Assembly (NCBI GenBank): GCA_965208975.1
Contig: CBDBQH010000003.1
Span: forward strand, 1,798,001-1,862,000
Reading direction: 5' to 3'
DNA from: G963663315 sp965208975
GTDB lineage: Bacteria > Pseudomonadota > Gammaproteobacteria > Arenicellales > Poriferihabitantaceae
DNA length: 64,000 bases
Below the pieces are notes generated by a model. The model was not told where the DNA came from and made no database searches. It worked only from the letters and a program-made list of their open reading frames with translations. How positions within the stretch are numbered: position 1 is the stretch's first letter; each line of letters starts with the position of its first letter. Shown here piece by piece: positions 46,143 to 53,509 of the stretch. The position numbers and the translations under genes were made by a program.

Positions 46143-46934
46143 ATGAATGATCTGAAAGCCATCGGGCTGTCACTTTTAATCGCGATTGTCCCTGCCACGG
46201 TTGCGGCGTACACGGATGCCTCGCGTATCCATGTTTCCAGCGCGGAAACTATCACCCCTGTAGTCGAGTTATATACCTCCGAAGGGTGCAGCAGCTGCCC
46301 CAGAGCGGATAATTTCCTCACCCTTCTGGGAGAGAATATCAATCAGGATTTTCATGCGGCGCCGCTCGCCTTTCATGTCGATTACTGGAACCGGCTGGGC
46401 TGGGAGGACCCTTATTCCCAGGCAAAATTTACAGATCGCCAGCGCTGGATCGCACAACTGAATCAACAAAGATCCATTTACACCCCCGAGATTGTGGTCT
46501 CAGGGAAAGAAGCGCGGGGCGGCGGCATGATTTTCGACCAGATCAACATACACAACCGGATTCCGGCGGATGTCCGCATAACCATGGATGTATCCGTTCC
46601 GAAGAAGGGGGAAGTCGTTGCTGATCTGGCCATACGCAATGAAACCGACACCAGGCTGCCGGAAATGTTTGTCGCCGTGTATGAAAACAATATCGTCCGG
46701 CAAATAAAGGGTGGAGAGAACAAGGGCCGGACACTCACCCACAACTTTGTAGTCCGTCACCTCAGTGAACCAACGCCCGTTGCACACGGTGACAGCGTCC
46801 ACGCGGTATCTCTGGATATTGATGAAACATGGAACACGGACAATCTCGGCCTCGCCGTGTTCGTCATTGACGCCGACAACGGCCAGACCCTGCAAGCATT
46901 AAGAACCCCGCTCGCGGCCCTGAATTTGGGCTGA
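46143..46934 (+). CDS. DUF1223 thioredoxin-like exported protein
   Basis: A 263-residue protein with a signal sequence (LKAIGLSLLIAIVPATVAAY). The DUF1223 core follows: VVELYTSEGCSSCPRADNFL (CxxC), LAFHVDYWNRLGWEDPYSQA, and PEIVVSGKEARGG. The CSSC suggests a redox role in the periplasm; the family is uncharacterised. The ATG at 46143 has the ribosome site GAGGAATT. It follows msrB after 10 bp, so both may handle periplasmic or oxidative stress; this is inferred. Confidence 0.87.
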   Translation: MNDLKAIGLSLLIAIVPATVAAYTDASRIHVSSAETITPVVELYTSEGCSSCPRADNFLTLLGENINQDFHAAPLAFHVDYWNRLGWEDPYSQAKFTDRQRWIAQLNQQRSIYTPEIVVSGKEARGGGMIFDQINIHNRIPADVRITMDVSVPKKGEVVADLAIRNETDTRLPEMFVAVYENNIVRQIKGGENKGRTLTHNFVVRHLSEPTPVAHGDSVHAVSLDIDETWNTDNLGLAVFVIDADNGQTLQALRTPLAALNLG

Positions 46935-46946
46935 ATCCTGCTGTGG

Positions 46947-47032
46947 ATAATACGCAGCCCGGTAACGAACTATGATCGGAATCGTCTGGATACGCAAAGA
47001 TATATTCCCGCAAATTTGATAAACAAAAAGGA
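46947..47032 (-). pseudogene. Remnant of a duplicated EamA gene with 756 bp internal deletion
   Basis: Bases 46947-47014 match 49077-49144 exactly (the 3' end of the EamA gene and its flank), and 47011-47032 match 49897-49918 (near its 5' end). The joint is the four bases CAAA, present at both ends of the missing 756 bp in the intact copy. The reading FLFIKF is joined directly to AGIYLCVSRRFRS; 252 codons are lost in frame. This is clear evidence of duplication followed by deletion. Confidence 0.88.
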
Positions 47033-47050
47033 CAGGTCCCCTATACCATC

Positions 47051-47105
47051 GGATGCGCAGTTGAATATCAGGAGGCATTCGGGATCGTATTTTAGTATAA
47101 TTTGC
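47051..47105. repeat. 55 bp duplicated segment, copy 1
   Basis: 51 of 55 bases are identical to 52266-52320. It lies just before the AbiEii-like gene in both copies. TATAAT at 47096-47101 could be the -10 box of the gene pair. Confidence 0.85.
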
Positions 47106-47134
47106 GATACAAACATCGGTGATGACGGACTGAG

Positions 47135-47857
47135 ATGAATCAAATATTTTCCCCCGATCTTTCCAAATTGCCGGCGGCGCAAGTACGATTATGGGCTGAA
47201 CTCAAGGACATGCCTGACAATTTCGTTTTGTATGGTGGGACGGCGATCTCTCTGCACCTCGGGCATCGAATATCTGTGGATTTTGATTTTTTCAGTAATG
47301 AGCCTTTCGACCCTGATCAATTGATTGCTGACCTACCCTGTCTGGATAACGCGGAGGTACTGGAGAGTAAATCCAATAATCTGACTTGTCTGGTTGATCG
47401 GGGTGGCGGCAGGCCAGTGCAAATACAACTGTTTGGCGGACTGGATTTGAACCGTGTCTGTGACCCGTTACGCGCCAAAGATAATAATTTGCAGATTGCC
47501 TCGCTCGCAGACTTGGCTGGAATGAAAATCGCGGTAGTACAAAAACGAGCGCAATGGAAAGATTTCGTTGACGTGGGAGCAATTTTGGAAAGCGGGCTAT
47601 CCCTTGGTTGTATGGTCGCGGCGGCACAAGCCATTTACGGCAGGCAGTTCAATTCCATGATCGCACTCAAGGCTCTGTCTTACCATAGCGACATTGATTT
47701 ATCGGACGCTTCGCCTGGAGATGTTGATCAGCTGAACACATCAATCAGACGAATCAACCGTGGTATAGCAGGACTTGATATTAACAATTTACCGAAGGTT
47801 GTCGGAAAAACCGGTTTTCGGCATCAGCGGGATAAACAGAATGAAATCGGTCGATAA
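47135..47857 (+). CDS. AbiEii/AbiGii-type nucleotidyltransferase (toxin-like)
   Basis: A 240-residue protein of the group found in type IV toxin-antitoxin and abortive-infection systems. It has the nucleotidyltransferase motif NFVLYGGTAISLHLGHRISV followed by DFDFFS (Asp pair), then the family LADLAGMKIAVVQKRAQWKD block, DVGAILESGLSLG and SMIALKALSYHSDID. It overlaps the next small gene by 17 bp. Such proteins modify tRNAs or nucleotides in related systems; the activity here is untested. A decayed second copy lies at 52321-52479. Confidence 0.87.
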   Translation: MNQIFSPDLSKLPAAQVRLWAELKDMPDNFVLYGGTAISLHLGHRISVDFDFFSNEPFDPDQLIADLPCLDNAEVLESKSNNLTCLVDRGGGRPVQIQLFGGLDLNRVCDPLRAKDNNLQIASLADLAGMKIAVVQKRAQWKDFVDVGAILESGLSLGCMVAAAQAIYGRQFNSMIALKALSYHSDIDLSDASPGDVDQLNTSIRRINRGIAGLDINNLPKVVGKTGFRHQRDKQNEIGR

Positions 47858-48155
47858 TGTTGCGTTGCGCAAGATAGCCGGCCGCATGGTGTGGTCAAGC
47901 GAACCTGCCTTTGCCTTGCGTAATCCCCGGTTATTTCTGGCACACGTAATGCAGTATGGCGCTTTGTCCGATTTACAGGTTGTAACCCGATATTTCAGCA
48001 ATGCTGATTTTGGAGAGGTATTGGATGACCCGCCCAGCGGGGTATTTTCCGAAGAAAGCTGGCATTTCTGGCACGCGCGTCTTAATCGATCGCTTGTGCC
48101 GCCCTTGCCCCGGCGACATTTTTCACGCCCAGGCTGTTGTACTTGGCTTACGTAA
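47841..48155 (+). CDS. Small partner protein of the AbiEii-like gene (antitoxin candidate)
   Basis: A 104-residue protein, start ATG 47841 inside the 3' end of the AbiEii-like gene. The pattern MKSVDNVALRKIAGRMVWSS, PAFALRNPRLFLAHVMQYG, LQVVTRYFSNADFGEVLDD, PSGVFSEESWHFWHARLN and PPLPRRHF is of a small conserved protein that typically accompanies AbiEii-type genes. The last ten codons after PRRHF seem to come from joining to a LysE fragment. Whether it neutralises the toxin-like protein is inferred from gene order. Confidence 0.75.
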   Translation: MKSVDNVALRKIAGRMVWSSEPAFALRNPRLFLAHVMQYGALSDLQVVTRYFSNADFGEVLDDPPSGVFSEESWHFWHARLNRSLVPPLPRRHFSRPGCCTWLT

Positions 48156-48481
48156 TTGCTTCGACAACTGCAATACGCAATATTCAACACAAGACAATCG
48201 GATTTTGGGCAGGATTCTTCTTCCAGTTTATAAATCCGAAAATTTGGACACAATATGCGCTGGTTGTGGGAATTTATCTGACAGGTGAGAATCCGTATAC
48301 AAAAGCGGCGCTTGTATTTTTGATTTTTCTGGCACTAGGATTAATCAACGGTGTCGTATGGGCATTTTTTGGTCAAAAACTATCCGGTGTACTAAGCAAC
48401 AAACGTTTTGAAAAGTTGATCAACGTCGTTTTTTCCATTGTCCTCTTGGCAGTTACACTGCCTCATCTGACAAGGATGTAA
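48131..48481 (+). pseudogene. LysE-family exporter remnant, C-terminal part
   Basis: The frame reads LLYLAYVIASTTAI, then KTIGFWAGFFFQFINPKIWT, the middle signature of LysE/RhtB exporters, then three hydrophobic stretches and a normal end. The N-terminal half with the SPGP motif is missing, and the 5' end is joined to the small AbiEii-partner gene. No start codon with a ribosome site is evident. It is not a copy of the LysE gene at 33144. Confidence 0.85.
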
Positions 48482-48506
48482 CATCTCTCGCGCAATTTCG
48501 ACAATT

Positions 48507-49058
48507 TCATGTTATTGCCTTGTCTGGTCGACCCAAAAGAGAATAGTCGACTTTAGAAATAGAGTAGCAGCGATGCAGAACTCCACAGTCATTGTAGCGA
48601 TCATTTGAAAGGCGCGCTCCGATTTTTTCCAACGCGTACTGTGATCGGAGATTGTCAAAGTCAACCAGGAAAATCACCTGGCCCACAAATCTGAAGGCGT
48701 GTGAGAGCATGAGCTCTTTGACTCGTTGGTTCCACAAGCCACCCCAATACTCGCATGCTAAAAACGTCCAGCCTATCTCGACTTCAGATTTTTGATGGTA
48801 GAAATTGTGGAATCTTGAACTTCCTATCACCTTTCCTTTCCGTTTGTCGACGACTAATAACGCCCCGCCGGATTCAAGCGACTCATCGAAGAACTTCTCA
48901 AATTTCGCCCTTTCAAAGCGGTTTTTTATTGGGTGTTGCCGCCATATCTTTGGATCTGATGCAACGGCGAAGAGTTGGTCAAAATCCCCTTTTGCCAATG
49001 GGCGAAGCCCTATTAATTCGCTGGAGATAGTCGGCTGCATTTCAAACTTCCTGGGCAT
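48507..49058 (-). CDS. GNAT-family N-acetyltransferase
   Basis: A protein of 183 residues related to RimJ/RimL-type and small-molecule GNAT enzymes: LRPLAKGDFDQLFAVASDPK, ALLVVDKRKGKVIGSSRFH, VEIGWTFLACEYWGGLWNQR and VDFDNLRSQYALEKIGAR. The acceptor is unknown. Start chosen at ATG 49058; 49040 is an alternative. The upstream flank merges with the 3' end of the EamA gene on the same strand. Confidence 0.85.
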   Translation of the reverse strand: MPRKFEMQPTISSELIGLRPLAKGDFDQLFAVASDPKIWRQHPIKNRFERAKFEKFFDESLESGGALLVVDKRKGKVIGSSRFHNFYHQKSEVEIGWTFLACEYWGGLWNQRVKELMLSHAFRFVGQVIFLVDFDNLRSQYALEKIGARLSNDRYNDCGVLHRCYSISKVDYSLLGRPDKAIT

Positions 49059-49099
49059 GTCTATGGAAATCAATATATAATACGCAGCCCGGTAACGAA

Positions 49100-49978
49100 C
49101 TATGATCGGAATCGTCTGGATACGCAAAGATATATTCCCGCAAAGATGAATATCGATGCGACCACTACCTCAGCCGACAAAACCTCGTTGGCAAAAACAG
49201 CGCCGAATATCAAAGCGACCAAAGGAATCAGGTAATTGTTCATCGTGAAGTAGGTGGCTCCTTTTGTGGCGATTAAACCGTACATGATTACAAACGGAAT
49301 CGCTGTACTGACAATCCCGAGTGCAATCGTTGCATACCAGGATTGAGGGCTAAACCCGGAATAATCCGGGTTTTCAAAAATAACAGCAGGTATCAGGACG
49401 ATGGCAGCCACTGCGGTTACTGCAGCCGCAACCACTTCCGGCTCTATATCTTTTACCTTTTTCGCAAGAATCGTAGAGGCCGCGTAAGATACCGCGGCAA
49501 GCAACACCGCAAAAACAGCCGTAATATTGTCTATATTTTGTACCGATATTTCCGGGTAGTAAATAAACGCCAGTCCAATTAAACCGGAGACAACACCCAG
49601 TATTTTAGCTTTATCAATGACCTCATCCTTTGCCAAAAAGAAGGCCAATATGAAGACAAACATCGGCACCATTCCGATCAACAGTCCCGCAAGACCACTA
49701 TCAATTGATTTTTCCGCATACGATACAAGGGAAAACGGGATTACATTTCCAACGAATCCCATCGCTGCAATAATGCACCAGGATTTAAAATCTCCGCCTG
49801 GTTTGATCCGGCGAATGAACAGGTATGCAATCAGGACCAGCGCGGCAATACCAACCCTTAAGAAGACCAGGGTGAAAACAGGGATTGATTCCACACCAAA
49901 TTTGATAAACAAAAAGGAGGCGCCCCGGCAAACGGCGACCACTACAATCAATAGAATGGGTGTCAGCGCCAAGTTCAT
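49100..49978 (-). CDS. EamA/DMT-family transporter, second copy locus
   Basis: A 292-residue inner-membrane transporter with two EamA repeats: TPILLIVVVAVCRGASFLFI at the start, LLIGMVPMFVFILAFFLAKD, then SWYATIALGIVSTAIPFVIM and the C-terminus VASIFIFAGIYLCVSRRFRS. It is intact here; the copy at 46947-47032 lacks the middle. The gene is visibly more AT-rich than the genes further left, which fits foreign origin. The substrate is unknown. Confidence 0.88.
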   Translation of the reverse strand: MNLALTPILLIVVVAVCRGASFLFIKFGVESIPVFTLVFLRVGIAALVLIAYLFIRRIKPGGDFKSWCIIAAMGFVGNVIPFSLVSYAEKSIDSGLAGLLIGMVPMFVFILAFFLAKDEVIDKAKILGVVSGLIGLAFIYYPEISVQNIDNITAVFAVLLAAVSYAASTILAKKVKDIEPEVVAAAVTAVAAIVLIPAVIFENPDYSGFSPQSWYATIALGIVSTAIPFVIMYGLIATKGATYFTMNNYLIPLVALIFGAVFANEVLSAEVVVASIFIFAGIYLCVSRRFRS

Positions 49979-50025
49979 TTTGTAAACATTCCTTCAATCC
50001 CAATAAATATTAAAAATCAAATCAA

Positions 50026-50988
50026 TTATGAATAGTCAATCTGGTATTTTTCAAGCAATCGTCTATTAGTATCTGAGTAAAATTCCCTCACTCTCTCAGT
50101 AAGTGATACAGGTAACTTGTATTTATCTTTCTCCTGCTTAACCAATAAATGGTTATAAATACTGTCAATTGATTTTTTTAATGTATTATTTTTGATAGCG
50201 TGAAAATTGCTATGGTACTTACTCAATTGAGCGTATCGGTCCGGGTCCTCCTTAAATATTTCTCGCCCGAGTCTCTGAATGAAGGGTAATCGTACCTCGT
50301 ATGAACACATATACGCTTGAAAGGCATAGTTTGCATAGACTTCTGGACTGATATCTAAAAATTTGCATATCTTATTCATCACATCAAGCGGGTCAGCTGA
50401 CATCTGTTCCAATGTTTCAATGTAGACATTTTCCTTCCCTACCACATTTATCCACCGCGTTATGTGGCTTTCATAACACCCCGTCTCTAATTCTAAATTA
50501 AAGATTTCCTTGAAGAAGTCTTTCTTAATCTTGTCCAGATATCTGCGTTTTTTATTGCCGTTATCAAATAAAGAAGATATAAAATCTTCATATGATGACT
50601 CAGGGTACTCTTGGTATACATTTTTAAAAAATCGAAAACTTGATAACAATCTATCCGCAGGGTTTCTAATAATAAAAATCACTTTCGCCCCACTTTCCTT
50701 TGCGTATTCTATTGCTCTGTTTTGGGAGTAATAACAAGGGGTTGCATCAAGATAATATTTTTCCCCACGATTATGGGCATACTGTTCGGAAATATCTCCC
50801 TGCGACCACTCTTTTTTTGATTGGACAACTCCATTCATCGAAGAAAAAGGGGAACCACGATCAATATAATGATAAAGCTCTTTGGCAAATGGTACGCATA
50901 TATCATGGTGTTCGGACAAATATTTGGATAATGATGTCGTCCCACATTTGTAGAACCCCGCTATTAATAAATTCGGAGAGACTTTCAT
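50026..50988 (-). CDS. Sulfotransferase (PAPS-dependent)
   Basis: A 320-residue cytosolic-type sulfotransferase. The 5'-phosphosulfate loop is LLIAGFYKCGTTSLSKYLSE near the N-terminus and the 3'-phosphate loop is KVIFIIRNPADRLLSSFRFF near residue 100, with a downstream RWINVVGKENVYIETLEQMS region. It transfers sulfate from PAPS to a glycan or small molecule; the acceptor is not known. The base composition is clearly AT-richer than in the surrounding genes, which suggests horizontal gain. The ATG overlaps the stop of the ArsR gene by 4 bases. Confidence 0.87.
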   Translation of the reverse strand: MKVSPNLLIAGFYKCGTTSLSKYLSEHHDICVPFAKELYHYIDRGSPFSSMNGVVQSKKEWSQGDISEQYAHNRGEKYYLDATPCYYSQNRAIEYAKESGAKVIFIIRNPADRLLSSFRFFKNVYQEYPESSYEDFISSLFDNGNKKRRYLDKIKKDFFKEIFNLELETGCYESHITRWINVVGKENVYIETLEQMSADPLDVMNKICKFLDISPEVYANYAFQAYMCSYEVRLPFIQRLGREIFKEDPDRYAQLSKYHSNFHAIKNNTLKKSIDSIYNHLLVKQEKDKYKLPVSLTERVREFYSDTNRRLLEKYQIDYS

Positions 50989-51776
50989 GGTTTTATGATT
51001 CTCTTGGCGCTCGCTTTGTGAATTTGGACACCAGTCTTTGTATACGAGGTATCCGCACAGCCACGATATTCAAATTTTCTGGCATCAGCAGCACCATGGA
51101 AAAGTGATGGACTAAGCTTTAACGTATCAACAAAGAACGATCTTCCTGACCGGGTTATGGCAACTGAACGGTCATTCCGGGATCGGATAATGAATTTCTG
51201 ATCAACCAGCTTTCCAGCAATCGCGGCGCCAAGTGCGCCTGCAATATGTGGGAAACTCTCGGTCCAATCAGTACAACATAGACAAAGCGGACGCTTTTTT
51301 GTCTGGATTGAGTTCAGATTGATACCGATCTGTTGATAGATCTGGTGTCCCCTCTCTGGAAGATGGAAGCTGGCCTGATCCAGGATCAATGCACCCATTG
51401 TAACCAGGCTGTGTGAGATTCCCACCCCAAGTTCACCCGCCAGATGGTCATAACAAAACCGGGCTTTTTTTAACTCGGTTTTTACAGCGCGCCGATCACA
51501 GCAACCATCTTTTACTGGCGAACCGCATACGATCTGTTCAATGAAAGATGCAACCGTTTCGTTGGTTATTTGATAGTAATGAAAGCGCCCGCATTTCTGC
51601 CTGTGTAGCAAGTTGGCCTTCATCAACTGATTGAGGTGGCTACTTGTAGTCTGGTTGGTTATGCCAGCGCGATAGGCCAATTCGGTTGCAGACAGGACCT
51701 TTCCTCCCATAAGCGCCTCAAGAATTGCCACTCGGCTTTTATGACCGATCACTCGCCCGAAGTCTGCCAGACCCAT
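50985..51776 (-). CDS. ArsR-family transcriptional regulator with atypical C-terminal tail
   Basis: A 263-residue winged-helix regulator: GHKSRVAILEALMGGKVLSA, TELAYRAGITNQTTSSHLNQ, LMKANLLHRQKCGRFHYYQI, then the larger ArsR-subfamily body with CDRRAVKTELKKARFCYDHL and RPLCLCCTDWTESFPHIAGA. The ligand is unknown. After about residue 220 the sequence (FHGAADARKFEYRGCAD onward) no longer resembles the family and may come from a rearranged junction. It is translationally coupled to the sulfotransferase. Confidence 0.85.
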   Translation of the reverse strand: MGLADFGRVIGHKSRVAILEALMGGKVLSATELAYRAGITNQTTSSHLNQLMKANLLHRQKCGRFHYYQITNETVASFIEQIVCGSPVKDGCCDRRAVKTELKKARFCYDHLAGELGVGISHSLVTMGALILDQASFHLPERGHQIYQQIGINLNSIQTKKRPLCLCCTDWTESFPHIAGALGAAIAGKLVDQKFIIRSRNDRSVAITRSGRSFFVDTLKLSPSLFHGAADARKFEYRGCADTSYTKTGVQIHKASAKRIIKP

Positions 51777-51947
51777 CCCACCTCCCGTTTACACATTGAG
51801 AACCTGCAACGGGTATACAGTTACAGGATGTCTAAAAGCGGTTTTCAGCGAAAGTAAGGCACAGGACAATATTTTGCAATCAGTTTCGTTTCGATTTATA
51901 TCGAAATATGCTGTACAAATGGAAAGTACATTGAATAAGCATGGTGA

Positions 51948-52265
51948 TCATGCGTTTCGAGGGCAGGTCAGCCCCCACAACACCCGTTGCCCGTCGAGAC
52001 GTATAGCCGGCCAGGTCTCACCTGAATATTCCGGCGGTGAAAAGTCGATCCGGTTATGATCATTCAACAAATGTGAGACCGGCGCCCAGAAACTATCCTC
52101 CACTTCGCTATTGTTGATTGTCTGCTGTTCACTCTCCATATTGAACACAAAGCAACTGATCACCAATGGCAATTTCTGATTTTTATTTCTGCCCTGCTGA
52201 TCATTGAGCCTGCCCAACAGGTTCCGGGGCGACAATTCAATCCCCACTTCCTCTTCGGTTTCCGT
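51948..52265 (-). pseudogene. NUDIX hydrolase remnant (CoA pyrophosphatase-like), N-terminus lost
   Basis: Reading the minus strand from the 52265 breakpoint gives TETEEEVGIELSPRNLLGRL, then NDQQGRNKN, LPLVISCFVFNME, EVEDSFWAPVSHLLNDH and a terminal WPAIRLDGQRVLWGLTC, the C-terminal three quarters of a CoA-pyrophosphatase-type NUDIX protein. The first half of the NUDIX box and everything before it is replaced by the 55 bp duplicated segment. It should be inactive. Confidence 0.85.
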
Positions 52266-52320
52266 GGATGCGTGATTGAATATCAGGAGGCATTCGGGAG
52301 CGTATTTTAGTATAATTTGC
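52266..52320. repeat. 55 bp duplicated segment, copy 2
   Basis: 51 of 55 bases match 47051-47105. At its right end the nine bases ATAATTTGC form the junction with the AbiEii-like remnant. Confidence 0.85.
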
Positions 52321-52487
52321 AGATGGCCTCGCTTGCAGATTTGGCTGGAATGAAAATCGCGGTAGCACAAAAACAGCGCAGCGGGATAAACAGAATGAAA
52401 TCGGTCGATAACGTTGCGTTGCGCAAGATAGCCGGCCGCATGGTGTGGTGGAGCGAGCCTGCCTTTGCCTTGCGTAATCTGGATTAA
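52321..52487 (+). pseudogene. Remnant of a duplicated AbiEii-like gene pair, two internal deletions
   Basis: 52321-52375 corresponds to 47493-47548 (coding LADLAGMKIAV), and 52380-52479 to 47826-47925 (end of the toxin-like gene and start of its partner). Between them nearly 280 bp are missing. The first junction uses the nine-base repeat ATAATTTGC, which in the intact copy stands at 47097 and 47484. The partner remnant reads MKSVDNVALRKIAGRMVWWS and stops after 30 codons (TAA at 52485). Confidence 0.87.
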
Positions 52488-52501
52488 CCCCCCCCCCCCC
52501 C
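52488..52501. repeat. Poly-C (14) tract just upstream of the D-2-hydroxyacid dehydrogenase start
   Basis: Fourteen C followed by TCCAGGAACCGATTGGAACC and the ATG at 52522. The tract directly follows the stop of the partner-gene remnant and lies 20 bp ahead of the start codon, where a change in length would alter the leader or, in the open upstream frame, the reading frame of any N-terminally extended product. Confidence 0.9.
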
Positions 52502-52521
52502 TCCAGGAACCGATTGGAACC

Positions 52522-53487
52522 ATGAAAGGCGTAATTCTCGACAAAAACTCATTCGACAAAAACGATATTGCTTTGACCGGGCTTGCAATGCCGGGGATTG
52601 ACTGGACCAGCTATCCGGCCACCCGCGCCGGGCAAACCCTGGAACGGGTAAGTCCTCATCAAATCGTGATTACCAATAAGGTTGTGCTGGACCGTGAACT
52701 GATCCGCCACTGCCCGAATCTGAAATTGATCCTGATCGCGGCAACCGGCACCGACAATGTGGCGCTGGACGCCTGTCGCGAGCAGGGTATCGTGGTCTGC
52801 AACGTCCGTCACTACGCAACCCCGGCCGTCGCACAACATACCATCGCGTTGATCCTGAACCTGCTGACCAGCCAGACCCGCTATCTCCAGGATGTACAAC
52901 AGGGAAACTGGAGTCACAGCGAGGTGTTCTGCCTGCTGGATCATCCGATTATCGAAACCAGCGACAAAATACTGGGTATCATCGGGTACGGTACGCTGGG
53001 CAGGAAGGTGGCGGCCATCGCCGAAGCGATGGATATGCAGGTTTTGCTGTGCCACAGACCCGGATCAAAAGGCGCCCCTGAAGCGGGCCGTGTCCGCTTC
53101 GATGAATTGCTGGAACGCTCGGATGTCATATCGCTTCACTGCCCGCTGAACGGCGACACGCACCACTTGTTTGACGATCAGGCGTTCAGGAAAATGAAGA
53201 AATCCGCCATCCTGGTGAATACCGCGCGCGGCGCCATCATAGATTCTGCGTCCCTGATCAAGGCTCTTAAAGATGGTGAAATCGCCGGCGCCGGCGTCGA
53301 CGTGCTTGACCTTGAGCCACCGCCGCCCGCTCATCCACTGTTGCAAATCCGATGTCCGAATCTGTTGATCACTCCCCACAATGCCTGGGGGTCAAGGGAA
53401 ACCAGGCAACGGCTGGTGAACGCCTTGTCGGAAAACCTGGCCGGGTGGCTGAACGGCCGTCCGGTCAATGTGGTCAATCAGGGTTAG
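52522..53487 (+). CDS. D-2-hydroxyacid dehydrogenase (glycerate-dehydrogenase-like)
   Basis: A 321-residue NAD-dependent dehydrogenase. The NAD-binding loop is ILGIIGYGTLGRKVAAIAEA, followed by HCPLNGDTHHLFDDQAF, MKKSAILVNTARGAIIDSAS (Arg) and the catalytic His in LITPHNAWGSRETRQ. The overall pattern is closest to HprA-type glycerate dehydrogenase; hydroxypyruvate as substrate is a guess. The ATG at 52522 is chosen because the earlier frame passes through the C tract with no homology. Confidence 0.88.
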   Translation: MKGVILDKNSFDKNDIALTGLAMPGIDWTSYPATRAGQTLERVSPHQIVITNKVVLDRELIRHCPNLKLILIAATGTDNVALDACREQGIVVCNVRHYATPAVAQHTIALILNLLTSQTRYLQDVQQGNWSHSEVFCLLDHPIIETSDKILGIIGYGTLGRKVAAIAEAMDMQVLLCHRPGSKGAPEAGRVRFDELLERSDVISLHCPLNGDTHHLFDDQAFRKMKKSAILVNTARGAIIDSASLIKALKDGEIAGAGVDVLDLEPPPPAHPLLQIRCPNLLITPHNAWGSRETRQRLVNALSENLAGWLNGRPVNVVNQG

Positions 53488-53509
53488 CTCGGTCGGACAG
53501 ACAAACAGG

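Noticed and set aside
46970..47182. 70-codon minus-strand frame as an intact small gene
   Set aside because: It is made of the EamA remnant fused to the 55 bp duplicated segment and reads antisense into the AbiEii-like gene start.
52465..52521. N-terminal extension of the D-2-hydroxyacid dehydrogenase through the C tract
   Set aside because: The extension encodes decayed partner-gene sequence and poly-Pro, with no family similarity; ATG 52522 is at the normal start.
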